From the NCBI GenBank assembly GCA_022495005.1, contig JAGYXB010000825.1, positions 496,001-560,000 of the forward strand: a DNA stretch of 64,000 bases, in the 5' to 3' direction. Numbering within the stretch: the stretch's first letter is position 1; each line of letters starts with the position of its first letter. The position numbers and the translations under genes are program-made. Below the pieces are notes generated by a model. It was not told where the DNA came from and did no database searches. It saw only the letters and a list, made by a program, of their open reading frames with translations. Source of the stretch: Rhyacophila brunnea (Eukaryota; Arthropoda; Insecta; Trichoptera; Rhyacophilidae). This document shows positions 33,416 through 45,500 of the stretch, in pieces.

Positions 33416-34449
33416 CAGTGGTTCTCACGTGAAATTTAACTGTAGTCGCTCAATTATTGATATTGACAGTTCTATGGAAACGTCTGTTGGCCGCACCAAA
33501 TTTCACTTTTGTTGTGTTGAAAAAATTAAAGCTACATTGTATTTACTAAAAAATGGATCAATTTATTTATAGACATTTGATAGAATCAATACTCCGATGC
33601 GAGCGGCATGGCTGCTTCTAAGTTTACATCATTCTGTCAACTGGCTTCGATATTTGTTTTTTATGAAGTGCATTACACTGAATGATCTTTCACAGTATAC
33701 AGTAGTTGGAAAAATCGAAAATATTAATAAAGCAATTGTTGCCAATTCTTTGAATTGACTTGATTCTTGGTCAACGTATAACTCCGACCAAAATTTTTCA
33801 ACTGTGGTATTATTAAATGGTGTTTTCTTGGTCAGTACTTGGTCATGACTCATCTCCAATAATGCATATTTAACATTAGCCCAGTTGATTATATAAAATA
33901 CTGAAAATTATGTTAATCTCGTTTGTATTCATATGAAATTTTCATTTGTCATCATCTGAAAAGACGAAGTTACGAAAGAAAGAGCTTTACAAAAATTCAA
34001 TTCTTTGAACCTTTTATCAAGTTCCAGATTTAGAGATTGAAGATAGTTACTCTATATTTTTAAGCTTTAATTTAAATTTAAAAGTTGTATCGTAATTTTG
34101 TCTATGAAATCACTAAAAGAAGATAAAATAGAAAAATTGTCATTTTCAACTTCTATCACGAGAAACTGTATTTTTTAATTTGTCTATGATAAATACGGTT
34201 TCTATTATTGTTAGGTTACTTTTTTGTAATTGTTTATGTATCGAATTAATACGCGGCGAAAATCGTTTAGCAATAAAATTTACCCTTTTATAATCACTTT
34301 AAAGCTTTTCACTCAAATCTTTATGGTTTACGCCCAAAGAACTCGTATTTAACTAATTTCATAATTTTATAAATAAATTTTTGGAATGGCCGCAGTAAAA
34401 TCCTCTGGTGGCTGCATACGGCCACCAGGGCCGCACATGAGAACCACTG
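33416..34449 (-). mobile_element. hAT element, 1034 bp, nested in a Helitron, perfect 8-bp TSD
   Basis: Ends CAGTGGTTCTCACGTG and mirror GCACATGAGAACCACTG. GTATAGAC flanks both sides exactly. The reverse strand carries a decayed hAT transposase C-terminus. Removing the element joins ATTGCTGTATAGAC to CCTTCTCAATG, restoring the Helitron-derived reading around 34457. The unit 2 copy is at 52114-53147 with the same duplication, so insertion preceded the tandem duplication. Confidence 0.9.
33629..33859 (-). pseudogene. hAT transposase dimerisation domain relic
   Basis: The reverse strand reads FWSELYVDQESSQFKEL, ATIALLIFSIFPTTVYCERSF and SVMHFIKNKYRSQLTE. This is the hAT C-terminal signature (FPTT..CER.FS.M..IKNK.R..L) as in ZBED5-like transposases. 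Upstream (33860-34150) similarity continues weakly with stops. The copy at 52327-52557 has Trp changed to an amber stop by one base (52486-52488), so both are dead. Confidence 0.85.
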
Positions 34450-34855
34450 GTATAGACCCTTCTCAATGTTTTTCAAAAATGTCTCCTGAAAATGAATGTT
34501 TCTCTCTCGGTCAATTGTACGTAGCATGTTCACGTGTCGGCAAACCATCCGCTTTGTTCGTTCTCGCACCTGACAACAAAACGAAAAATGTCGTATATCA
34601 CAAGGTGCTTCAATGAAGGGAATCGACCCGAGTGTAACCCATCCAGCAAATAGTTAAACAGAAAATAGTGCAACATTCATTTAAATGTAATTAAAATACT
34701 TTTCATTTTGATTTGATTTTTGCTCATTTATTGAACTAAATTCATTTTTAGTACTTATTCATTTTAACTTAATAAAAACTGATTTTAATTCAGCTAATAA
34801 GCTTACACAAGATTTATTGATTCTGAGGCGGTATGAAGCTCGCCGCGTCAGCTAG
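34450..34855 (+). mobile_element. Helitron 3' end with helicase C-terminus
   Basis: The + frame encodes FSLGQLYVACSRVGKPSALF and APDNKTKNVVYHKVLQ, stopping at 34614-34616. This is the last segment (motif VI region) of the Helitron PIF1-like helicase. The non-coding tail ends GAGGCGGTATGAAGCTCGCC..GTCAGCTAG followed by T, with a GGCG/CGCC hairpin: a typical 3' terminus. The 5' part is missing or replaced. Unit 2 copy: 53148-53553. Confidence 0.85.
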
Positions 34856-35259
34856 TAATAATATATATATAAATTACAAAACATTTCCTAAAACTTTTTA
34901 CCCGGAGCGGACAGACCCTGGAGCGGAGCTGGAGCAACTATTAGGTCCCGGAGTGGAGCAACTCAATAAAGAGTCTGCTCCAACCCTCTGAAAAAACGGA
35001 CATACCTACCATACAAAAATGACACATTGGTCAACCCGATAATTTTTTATAGGGAAACTATAGAAGGCTCCACCTCTGAAAAAAATCAACATTTTTGATC
35101 CGAATATAACTGTACAATTTTAGCGTATATACATACGAATGAAGGTTTCTTGAAGAGGCGAATAAATGTGCATCACGGCAGGTAGATATAGTTTGAAAAA
35201 TAATTTGTCTATATTAGATGTGTTCCGGGTTAGTGTGAAATGTAGCCCAATGAATAAAT

Positions 35260-35575
35260 CCAATGAATTAAAGAAGGATCGGGGAATTTCGATTGCCACA
35301 AAAATGATGCTTGTGCAAACATTAGTGTTCTCGATATTTCTATACGGAGTCGAGTCGTGGACCCTGAAGGCAAGGGAACGGGAGGCAATTGATGCCTTTG
35401 AGATTTGGTGTTGGCGCATGAATGCTTTGTATTTCTTGAACAGAGCACAGGACGAACCAGTAAATCATCCAGAGACTGAACATAAAGGAACGGCTCTCGA
35501 CAATATGTCTGAGACGAATTCTGTAGTTTTTTGGACATATTGTCAGGCACCTGAGACCTAGAGAAAGTGGTGGTT
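35260..35575 (+). pseudogene. RTE-type RT C-terminal fragment
   Basis: The + frame reads DRGISIATKMMLVQTLVFSI, then FLYGVESWTLKAREREAID and AFEIWCWRMNALYF, the thumb/connection part of RTE-like RTs (ALVF..LYG.E.W.L....R.IDAFE.WCWR). It is preceded and followed by non-matching frames. Unit 1 lacks it: the flanks meet near 18890-18955. Unit 3 copy: 53958-54273. Confidence 0.75.
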
Positions 35576-35863
35576 TTGGGTAGCCTCAAATTGGTGGCCG
35601 GAAATTCAAATGTGGCCACTATCCTCAACTGTGAGTGTACGACCAAGAAGAGATAGGGAAGAAAACAATCATTATCCACAGATGTAATTATTTTAATAAT
35701 TGAATTTTAAAGTTTAAAACTGAATAAAAATATGGGAACTATTCAAATAAAACAAATTAATCATTTTCATGTCATGGTTAGGTATATTAAACAGAATAAC
35801 GAAAATAGATATTTATATACATACTTGTAATTTAAAAAAAAATGGTTAAGACAAGGATAAGAC

Positions 35864-36887
35864 CAGCGGCGGCTCCTCTAATACCATGCAAGTGCTACGC
35901 ACTGCCTGCATCTTTGAAAACATCGCTCAACTTTTCATTGTTATTCATATGTGTATCACTCACTTCGCGATGTAGAACATGTAGCAGTATTATGAAAAAT
36001 ACTCCGTTCATGCGCGCAAAGCGATTACGATCCAAACAGATTTTCAGTTTGCACAGGATTACAATGAGGCTATTATATACTACTTAAACCGTGGTCGAAT
36101 GTTCCTATAATGGCGTTTTGTGTAGATTTTTTACACATTTTTAGATCGGCGTACAAAACGAAGGATTCTAGAAACAAAAATGACAGTTTCTGTTTTATAA
36201 CAATGTTGGCGAGTTAATTTTTAACAATTTTACAGTTAACATATTTAATGAATCGCCAACATTTTACGAACATACAAACTGCCGCGTTTATTTCTAAACC
36301 ACTCAAATACATTCAAAATAATAAAAAACACATCAGCGGTTATTTATTTGGCTGAAGCATTGTTTGCTTGGAGCGTAAAGCCATAAACTGTGACATTTAT
36401 ATTTCTTTGTTGATAATAAATCATTCTGTTCAAAAAAACCTTTTTGAGAAATTGTATAAATAAACAAAGACATATTATTTAATTTACCTTCTGAGAAGTC
36501 GGTAAGAGAACACGGCAGCCTTCGGTGATTGAGGTAATCATGAAAAGACGCTTTACGACCTTACGTGGCTAGGGCACATGTCCGGGTGCCGCCAAAGAGT
36601 GTGACACTTCTTACCCTTATAGCACAGTCGCAAGGGTTCCATCGCCATGGCCGGCCTTCCCTCACCCTACAGCGGTGCCACAAAAACGACCTATGTGCTG
36701 CAGGTCTGACATAGCTGGAGGCGCAAGAGTTGGCGACGGACCGAGGGAAGTGGCGTGAACTTGTGCTTGCCCTATGCCCCAATGCTGGGTCGTGACAGGG
36801 TGAAAGAAGAATATTTTCACTTTATAGAAGGTAAAACCATTGCGCACTACCAAAAAATGCTTTTCTGAAGACCACCGGCCGCCACTG
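35864..36887. mobile_element. hAT-like element, 1024 bp, absent from unit 1
   Basis: Ends CAGCGGCGGCTCCTC and mirror GGCCGGCCGCCACTG-like, flanks GATAAGAC and GGTAAGAC (7 of 8 match). In unit 1 the site reads GGGGTAAGACATTTATTG without insertion (19460-19477). It carries a LINE fragment at 36525-36790. Unit 3 copy: 54562-55585. Confidence 0.8.
36525..36790 (+). pseudogene. LINE RT C-terminal fragment inside hAT element
   Basis: Frames read LTWLGHMSGCRQRV near 36555 and LATDRGKWRELVLALCPNAG to a stop near 36800. These match the ends of non-LTR RT ORFs (WLGH...R, then A.DR..WR..V). Frameshifted. Unit 3 copy at 55223-55488. Confidence 0.6.
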
Positions 36888-37134
36888 GGTAAGACATGTA
36901 TTGTTTTCTTCACATACTGATGTTTTGAAATTTTAAATTTTAAAAATTTGAAACTGAATTTTTGTATATACATTTACTTGGAACTTTTATGGTTTTCAAT
37001 AAGTCTGTTAACGCACAATGAAAACATACATAGTTGGCTAACACATTACATACTTAACTCAAAACACAAAAAAGAGTGACTATCATTGTTTTCTCCCGTT
37101 AGGTACCCTTCTTATGAAAGACACGCTAATCCTT

Positions 37135-37438
37135 CCAGCGAATTTATTCTATGCACAATACTGCTTTCGGTCGCTACGGCAGCTATCTAGGGTAGGTTTG
37201 TATCGAAGTATTAGCACTTATTGTAACAATTACAATAAGGTAGTTGTAATTGTTACAATAAGTCCTATGTTTTAACAGCACCTCTTTTGGCTGTGGTAAA
37301 TTTTATTCCAAGATAGACAGTTTAGACGGGTAACTTATTGTAATTGTTACAATAAGTGCTAATACTTCGATGCAAATCTACCCTAGATAGCTACCCTAGC
37401 GGCCGAAATCAGTCTTGTGTATAGAATAGATGCGCTGG
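37135..37438. mobile_element. Long-TIR palindrome MITE, absent from unit 1
   Basis: Arms of about 110 bp: CCAGCG..TTATTCTATGCACAA to TAGCACTTATTGTAACAATT, mirrored at the right to AGAATAGATGCGCTGG. It holds three copies of the (T)TATTGTAA-TTACAATAA palindrome. Unit 1 has CTTCCAGCAGTACTTGGAG (19668-19686) with no insertion. Unit 3 copy: 55833-56136. Confidence 0.75.
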
Positions 37439-37750
37439 AGTACTTGGAGCTGCTTGATTATGACTCCAGCAGCAAAACCACAGTTTTTACCTGTCTCTGT
37501 CGAATTATTTCTTATTCTGAGATTTCAAAAAATACTTTTTAAAATACGCACTTATAATGTGATAAGAAATTAATGGAATGATAAGTATCTACCTGTTTTT
37601 AAGAACAATATAAAAATATTGCTTTTCAGAAGGATTAACTACATTGTGGGAGTGAATAAAGTGAATTAAACTATCAGTGAACTATATTACAAAATTAAAA
37701 GATGAAGCGTTTCCCTGAATAGGTAGATAATATAAAGAAAGCCCTTCGTA

Positions 37751-37986
37751 TAGATCTACCATCGTAAGTTGGCGGCCGGTCGAATTTGAAACTAAAATTG
37801 TCTATCGAGGATAAATTTGTTACAAATGCCATTTAATTTTACAACATGTTTAGATTGCATAATATTTGTACAGAAATCTACTACCAATAAAAAATTATAA
37901 ATTATCATTTTTTTGTTAGTTATGGTAATATTCTCAATGTCATACTAGCGCCCTCCCTGAAACGCCAATTTATGATGGTAGATCTA
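37751..37986. mobile_element. Tc1/mariner-like MITE (236 bp), only in unit 2
   Basis: Ends TAGATCTACCATCGTAAGTT and mirror AATTTATGATGGTAGATCTA, flanked by TA (37749-37750 and 37987-37988). Non-coding. Unit 1 has a bare TA here (CTTCGTAGTTATTTTAATC, 19955-19970) and unit 3 has an 8-bp insertion (CTTCGTATTTTTATAGTTG, around 56452-56460). Confidence 0.85.
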
Positions 37987-38081
37987 TAGTTGTTTTAATC
38001 TCTTTAATCAAAACCATGTAAAACTCACAAGGTAAATTACTTTTAATAACTACTATATTAACAACTACTATATTTAACAAC

Positions 38082-39320
38082 GCTCGAAATGAAAAATTTC
38101 ATGAACCGGAGCGCTTGAAAATATTAACCTATTTATCTAATTACTACGTTTTTCTTAGCTCGTATTCTTGTTTGTCCGGTAAAAATCTTGCAATAGATTT
38201 TTAACTAGCTTCCCGACTAGCTAGACATTTGAAACTTTTAGAACAGTAGCAGAATTGAATTCATTTTCAGTTAATTCTGTTTTGTATGGAAAGTTATTTC
38301 AGAAAAATCCGTAAAAAGTAAAAGAATACTATTGGTTGCTAGGGGGGTGGTCCTCGCAACTAAATTAATAATATATACGTGCGTTACTATTAAAATCAAA
38401 ATGTTATTTCAGTATTCAGTATTTCTATATTAATATTTTGTTTGTTTTTTATTTACTTCATACCAAGTACAAGTTTGAGCATAACAATTCAAAAGAAAAT
38501 TTAAAAACGTTGTATATAAAAAGTTCTTTGGTACTGTTCGGTTATACGGAATACAGCGGAAAACGCATTTTGAAAATACCCGATATACTGGATTATTTGT
38601 TAGTTTGGGTTAGTTGAGGTTAGGTAAGGTTGGGTTAGGTTAGGTTAGGTTAGGTTTGGTTTGGTTAACATAACAAATAATCGAGTTTATCGGCTATTTT
38701 CAAAATGTGTTTTCCGCTGTATTCCGTATAACCGAACAGTACCAGTTCTTTTTATTTTGTAATTATTTTATATATATTTTACACCGTTTTTATTAGCTCG
38801 TATTCTTATTTGACCGGTACAAATCTTGCAATCGATTTTTAACTAACTTCCCGACTAGCCAGACATTTGAAACTTATAGAATGTATCAGAACACAATGAT
38901 AATGCATTTTTCAATACTTTTAGCCATCTTTAAGTAGAATTGAATTCATTTTAAGTTAATTCTGTTTTGTATGAAAAGTTATTTCTACACCATTATTGGT
39001 TGCTAGGGGTCTGGGGTCCTAGCAACTAAATTATTAATATATACATGCGTTACTATGGAAATCAATATGACATTTCAGTATTATTTCTATCAAGTACAAA
39101 TTTTTTTGATCGTTTAAGCTAGTCAAATCAAGTTTATATGATTCAACAGAAAATTTAAAAACGTTGTATATGAAAAGTACTTTTTATCTTGTAATCATTT
39201 CTATAAAAATTAGTGTGTTAGATTTTTTTATATGGCCTACTTATCTCATGCGGTAAATTAATTATTTTCTTTAGACTTCATGAAACGCAGCTGAGCTCCT
39301 GTTCATTTCGACCCCGGTAT
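38082..39320. repeat. Broken hAT MITE split by two family Z copies
   Basis: CGCTCGAAATGAAAAATTTC at 38082 and CTGTTCATTTCGACCCCGG ending near 39324 are the two ends of the CAGGGCTCGAAATGG family. Between them lie two family Z copies in tandem (38140-38525, 38785-39205), inverted relative to intron 1, with a TTAGG-core MITE between them. Unit 3: 56550-57790. Confidence 0.55.
38530..38743. mobile_element. TTAGG-core MITE, 214 bp, perfect TSD, spacer 1
   Basis: GGTACTGTTCGGTTATACGG to its mirror CCGTATAACCGAACAGTACC, flanked on both sides by AGTTCTTT. The centre has GGTTAGG units in tandem. Sister copy 56998-57211 with the same duplication. It is inverted in core orientation relative to the 31248 copy. 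Confidence 0.9.
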
Positions 39321-39571
39321 TGTGTTGACATTTTCATGTCACTGTAATATATATAATAGATCGTCATCATGCGCAAAATAATAATATGAAATTACATTTG
39401 TCATTCGCTCATAAAATTTAATAACATCACACTAATTGAATTGAGCAAAGAATTCACCTTGGCAGTCGAGAAATACTCTTCAAAGGAGTGAATCTTTAGT
39501 GAAATTACGTAATCCACGCGGATATTTTTCATAATAATTGTCAATGTTTTATGTTTTATTATTGAAACGTG

Positions 39572-42500
39572 ATGAGATCAATAATTACTGAAAACAATGG
39601 AAGTTATCAAAACACTAGTAAGGTTTATACAGTACTCCCTGCAGTATTCGCAAAATGGTCTGAATCTAAATACAATATGGAAGAAACAGTAATTAAAGAT
39701 AACGTCTTCAATGTCGTATATGCTTCAGAGCCGCTGTATAGATTGCTGCATGTCTTCGCAATGGGACGATCAGCTCGCACCAAAGACTGGATTAAGAAAC
39801 TCCGAGGCTCTGCCACCATATTTGTTATCGTGTTAATCTCGATATTTGTGCTACGAGAAAGATCTGTCTACGCGTATCCGAAGCTATCTCCGTCTCTTGT
39901 CATGACGGATATTGTCAGCTTGTTAACTCTACTGGGATGTGCCGTTTGTAATATTTTAGTGTGCTCTTTTCGGTCCAAATCGCCTCATGATAAACTGAAC
40001 AACAACCAAAACATAATAGACGAAATCTTTGGGATCGATAAAGCAGTTCGCTATAAAATGGCAAGGCGATTTGTTTCCTGGGCGATTTATTTGGTCTGTA
40101 TTCCTTTGATTTGTCTGTTTTGCTTTGAAACTTACAACTTGATCAAATTATTAAATTTAAATTACGCAGGACTCTACTGTGCCAATTATTTGTTTTATTT
40201 TATCAATTCTTTAGTTTCCGTGCATTTCTATGTGTCAATGTATCTCGTAAGCAGCTCGTTTTTCATACTGAATACTCAGCTTTTGGCAATACTGGAGGAT
40301 GCATTATCGGAAAATGTGCCTATGAAAATGAATAAAAATAAAACAATACTTTTACCAAATGTCAAGGAGTTCTCGACCATAAGCAAAGCTGTTTTCTCGT
40401 GGAGTGATGTTGCCAAGTTAAGTGAGAACGCGATTCGATCTTCCAAACCATGGAACTTCAACGAGCTGATGAAAACTTATGTCTACATCTGCGATCAGTG
40501 CGACATATTTAATTCTCTTTTCAGCATACAGGTATTAATTTTGGTTACATGTAGGTTGTACGTATGCAGTTCACCGTGGGACACTTATTCGTGCGCCGCA
40601 GTACGTGAAACGTGGGTTCGTATAACATTTTATCAAATGACGAGTTCTTCGTTGAACATTTCACCGTGGCATACATTTTTATGTATCTTACAAAATTCTG
40701 CGATAGTTTGCAAATAGTACTGTTCCAATTAGATTAACCATAACCTAACCTAACCTTGTAAAGACATCTCATAAAATTTGCCACATATTGTAGCATACCT
40801 ACAAATATACTCCACGGTGAAATGGTCAACGAAGAACTCGTCATTTGATTAAGTGTTACACGAACTCATGTTTCACGTACTGCGGCCCACGAATAAGTGT
40901 CCTGTGGTGAACTGTTTACGTACAAATTTCCGGATTCGATTAATTTTATTATTTTTTAGGTGGCAAAAACCTTTGATCAACTTCTAATAATAATTGTAAT
41001 ACTGTCGAACTTGGTTATTACGAGGAAGATGGGAATGAGTGAATTTGCTCGTTATAAGCATTAATCGTTATATAACATTTTTCGCTCCACGTTATATTTA
41101 AGTGTAGAACATAAAATATCTGAAAACCATCCTAAAAATCTCCGAAACAAGCATGGCATTCATAAACTACAAAATAAGTTGTTTATTGTAATGAAGTTCT
41201 GAGCCGCCGGCACTCGTAGGTACCTACTAACTTCACAAAGCTTGGATTTTTTACATGCAATTTCAACCATATTCGTGGATAATTTTTCAATGTTGTCGGC
41301 GAAAACACCAATTAGGTACGTAGACACTTAACTAGTGCCATAAACATAATCCGATCCCGGCGACATCGGTCTAGTTAACTTCCCGATCGGATTTTATTGC
41401 TTAGGGTCGAAAATGGTGTTTTTAAACGAACGACACATTAACAGTTTTGCTCGGTATACCCGAGAAGTAGCTCATTATTAAAAATAATAAATGTGTGTAG
41501 AAAATCATAAATTAAAATGTCAACGAATGTTTCCTCATTACATCCGAGATCTCACTATATCCGTGATCGTAATAACCAAGTTCGACTGTATATGAGTTAT
41601 TTCTTGTTTTCCTCTTCTAAATAGATATATTAATTTATCGCTAACTGAATACCTGAAATAAATAAAACACTTTTGCCAGAAACTGAATTTGAAATATATG
41701 TTTTTAAATTATAAAGAAAACAAAACAAATGATCTTCGTTTGCAAGTGATCTGGGGGCAGCCATTTTCATAAAAAAAATATTAGTGATGTCAGATGTTAG
41801 ACGTAACGTACCGTATTATCTATTGGCTATTGATTATATTTCATGTAAAAAACGTACCTTGTATTTATTTTGTCTGCTTTTATATTATTTCTCATAACCA
41901 GTTGATATTTTTGGAACTTCGAGCTTTGCTTATATTTTCATATTCGTATTATCAGTGACGTCCCGTGGGGGTAGTCAGATCATGCGTTGCATAGAGGCGG
42001 CACATTATAAACGGGGGCGAATGAAGGCACAGATATAAATATTACAATTTTTGCGAACAGTGGCGTTTTCCATAAAGCAAACGATGCTGTTATTTCATTA
42101 GAAAATATCGACAATTTAGTTTTAAAAATAATTACAAGATAAAAAGAACTTTTTATATAGTTACAACGTTTTTAAATTTTCTGTCGAATTATTATGCTCA
42201 ATATGCTCAAACTTGTACTTGATATGAAGTAAATAAAAAACAAACAAACAAATATAGAATACTGAAATGTCATTTTGATTTCCATAGTAACGCACGTATA
42301 TATTAATAATTTAGTTGCTAGGACCACCCCCTTAGCAGCCAATAATAGTGGATTGGATTACGGATTTCTTCCGAAATAACTATTCATACAAAACAGAATT
42401 AACTGAAAATGAATTAAATTCTACTTAGAAATGGCTAAAAGTATTAAAAGAATACATTGGCATCGTGTTCTGGTATATTCTAAAGGTTTCAAATGTCTAG

Positions 42501-45500
42501 CTAGTCGGGAAGTTAGTTAAAAATCGATTGCAAGATTTGTACTGGATAAACAACCACCGGAAAAACAAGAATACGAGTTAATAAAAATGTTGTAATATGG
42601 AAGCTTTAATCGCGATTGCGATCGGTCTTGTATAAGGTTGTTGATTTTGGTTGCTATGGTTTTCTACTCTTATATTTTCCGCCTGTCGCTGATGTTGCAA
42701 TTTCTGCTATCACATACCTACTAAATTCTTTAAATAATTGTTAAATTATTTTGATTACAGAATCTATTGATGGCTCTTAACGGAATTATAGCCATTCTTC
42801 ACTCTTTCCACATTGTGACACTATTTGGACCAATAATAGAGGTAAGTAAAAACAGATAGAATATAGTGTAACCTAATGACTTACGGTGCTACTATTCGTC
42901 ATGATTTGGATGGTGACAGAGCTACGAGATGCTGGCATGACCAGGCAAGGGTTTCATGAATAAACAAAACATAAGAATTTATAATTTAACCCGTAAAATT
43001 AGACATTTTAAAATACTTCTATATTTAAAACACAGTCTTAGGTAAGTAAAATATCAGATATCTAAGTTGTCTAATGAGTGAAAAAATAAATAAAAATCAC
43101 GAGATAAATTATTATTTTATATTTTTAACAACAATCAGTACGTAACATATCTATGTGATTGAATCCCATAGAAATTATTTTTTAAATTATATTCTTATTT
43201 TTTATTTTGAATAAACGTGCTTTCGCGACGTATGCGCTAACAAAACAGCTTGTACATTTGTATGCGGGACATTTTCACATTTTGAAAAATGAGAAAAAAA
43301 CTTCATATTAAAAAACCCGTCGATTCACGGGAAAATAATCCTATACAATATGTGAAGCGAAACGCGGTGTGTTCTATTTTTTTAAACTTTTGAGAGATGC
43401 CATAGATGGTGCTTATTGAAATATGGGAAAATATCGTTAAATTATGACAATTATACGATAGATATCTTTGGGCATATTGAATATATTATTATTTGTGATT
43501 AGGTATATAAATACGTCAACATGAAAATAAAAAATATTTTTCTTAAGAAGATAGGCTTTAAATAATCGCCTAGTATGGAGTCTTCGCCACTGATTGTAAT
43601 CTATCTAGTAACATCATAATAATATTTATTTATTTAACCAACGGTAGTTTTTTCAGCAATCTTGAATGTTTTTTCCCAGTTCTGAATTTTCATAGTTCTG
43701 TTTATCGCTGTTCTGTTTTGCCGCCACACATTGGTTCGATTTGCTTCAACTAAGGAACTTACATGGCACTACATTTACTACACTTATGTTGATATATTCC
43801 ATCTACGTGAGGATGAGTATAGGTGGACGTTATTTTATAAATTATTAAAATAAGGTCTGCTTAACTCATCCGGTGTAATTCCTTGTACCTACATAATTTT
43901 TTTGTATTTACACATTGACACTGTAGAATCTTTCATTATTATTATCCTAAGAGATTTTGGAAAATACACCAACGGCTCATTTAAGCGACATTTTATTGTT
44001 ATTTTTACATCTTCACTTCGAAATGTGCGCTACCGATTCATCTACCGTTTGAATTGACCACATTTCACAAATTTTCAATGATTTTACAGGTACGTGACGT
44101 TTATAACTGATATTTTCTCATACAGCGTATACAATTCGCCATACTTCTTTTAACATACAGCAGAATGACGTCTTCGTCGCTTAAGACCTTTTAATCCTTT
44201 ATTTGACAAACGGATTCGATTATTTTTATTCAAATATCGTAATGTAGGTATTGGCGCACTTTTTTCCGGTGAAAAAACCATAATTTTGGTACAATTTAAT
44301 ACGTATAATATCTTTTGACAGCGGGGTACGCCACTGACGGCCATTTCATAGATAATGTGATATTCCAAATTTGATTTTTTAAAATACTTTGTGGCTGTTC
44401 ACCCACTATTTTTGTTATTGAATAATTACCTAGGCTACTAATTTCCATACTAAAAAAGTTGCCATTGCAAACAATGAAAGAAATTAATACGAATTGTTAT
44501 AGTTATCAAAATGTGTGATATTGTATAATATCTACCTATTTTTTTCGTCCCTATCATCATCAATCTTGACCTATACACTGCTGGATGAAGGCCTCCTCAG
44601 CCTTATTCTACTCCTTACTTACACATGAATTGTTATATTTATCAAAATCAGTGATATAATATTATTATCTACCTATCTATATATAATGCCATTATTATCA
44701 CGAGCCTCAATAAATCCACTGCTGGATGAAGGCCTCTCTACGTTGATTGTATTCTTGACAGTATTGAATTTCTAATGTTATTTATCTACATATTCATATC
44801 GTCATCATAATCATCATCATCATCATCTAGGATCAATCCACTACTGGATGAAGGGTTCCGCAACCTGATTCTACTACTATCGGTTTAACGAATTTGTGAT
44901 ATTATACCTATTTCTATCATTCTTATATCATCGACCTGAACCAATCCACTGCTGGATAATGGCCTCCCTAGCCCGGTTCTACTCCTTTCTGTCATATGAA
45001 TTGCTGTATTTATCAAAATCGGTGATATTATATTTAAAAACATATTCATATCGTCATCATCATCATCAACCAGGATCCATCCACTGCTTAATAAAGACCT
45101 CCCTAGCCTGATTCTACTCCTTTTGTCATATGAATGTATGTATTTATCAAAATCTGTGATATTATATGTATCTACACATTCATATCGTCATCATCATCAT
45201 CATCATTATCATATACCTGATCCAATCCACTGCTTAATAAAGACCCCCTTTGCCTAATTCTCCTCCTTTCTGTCATATGAATTTCTGTATTTATCAAAAT
45301 CGGTGATATTATATTTATCTACATATTCATATCGTCATCATCATCATCATCATCGACCTGAACCAATCCACTGTTTAATAAAGACCTCCCTAGCCAGATT
45401 CTACTCCTTTCTGTCATATGAATTTCTGTATTTATCAAAATCGGTGATATTATATTTATTTAAATATTCATATCGTCATCATCATCATCAACCAGGATCC

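Larger units (their letters stand above)
18584..34889. repeat. Tandem unit 1 (contains Gr-A)
   Basis: Begins with a block AACTTTTTACCCGGAGCGGA..CAGACCCTGGA..CGGA that recurs at 34890 and 53588. Unit 1 is 16.3 kb. Its promoter-side spacer is more diverged and lacks several insertions found in units 2 and 3. From Gr exon 1 onward it is nearly collinear with unit 2 (offset 18518 at exon 1, 18698 at exon 4). Confidence 0.85.

Noticed and set aside
34321..34569. 82-codon reverse ORF across the hAT/Helitron junction
   Set aside because: Spans two unrelated elements and has no family features; the + strand helicase C-terminus explains the open frame.
35230..35679. 149-codon reverse ORF (also 53928-54377)
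   Set aside because: Antisense of the RTE RT fragment, whose + frame has clear family motifs.
35838..36087. 81-codon + ORF (MVKTRIRPAAAPLIPCKCYA)
   Set aside because: Starts in the target duplication of the 1024-bp hAT and runs through its terminal repeat, so it is not a gene.
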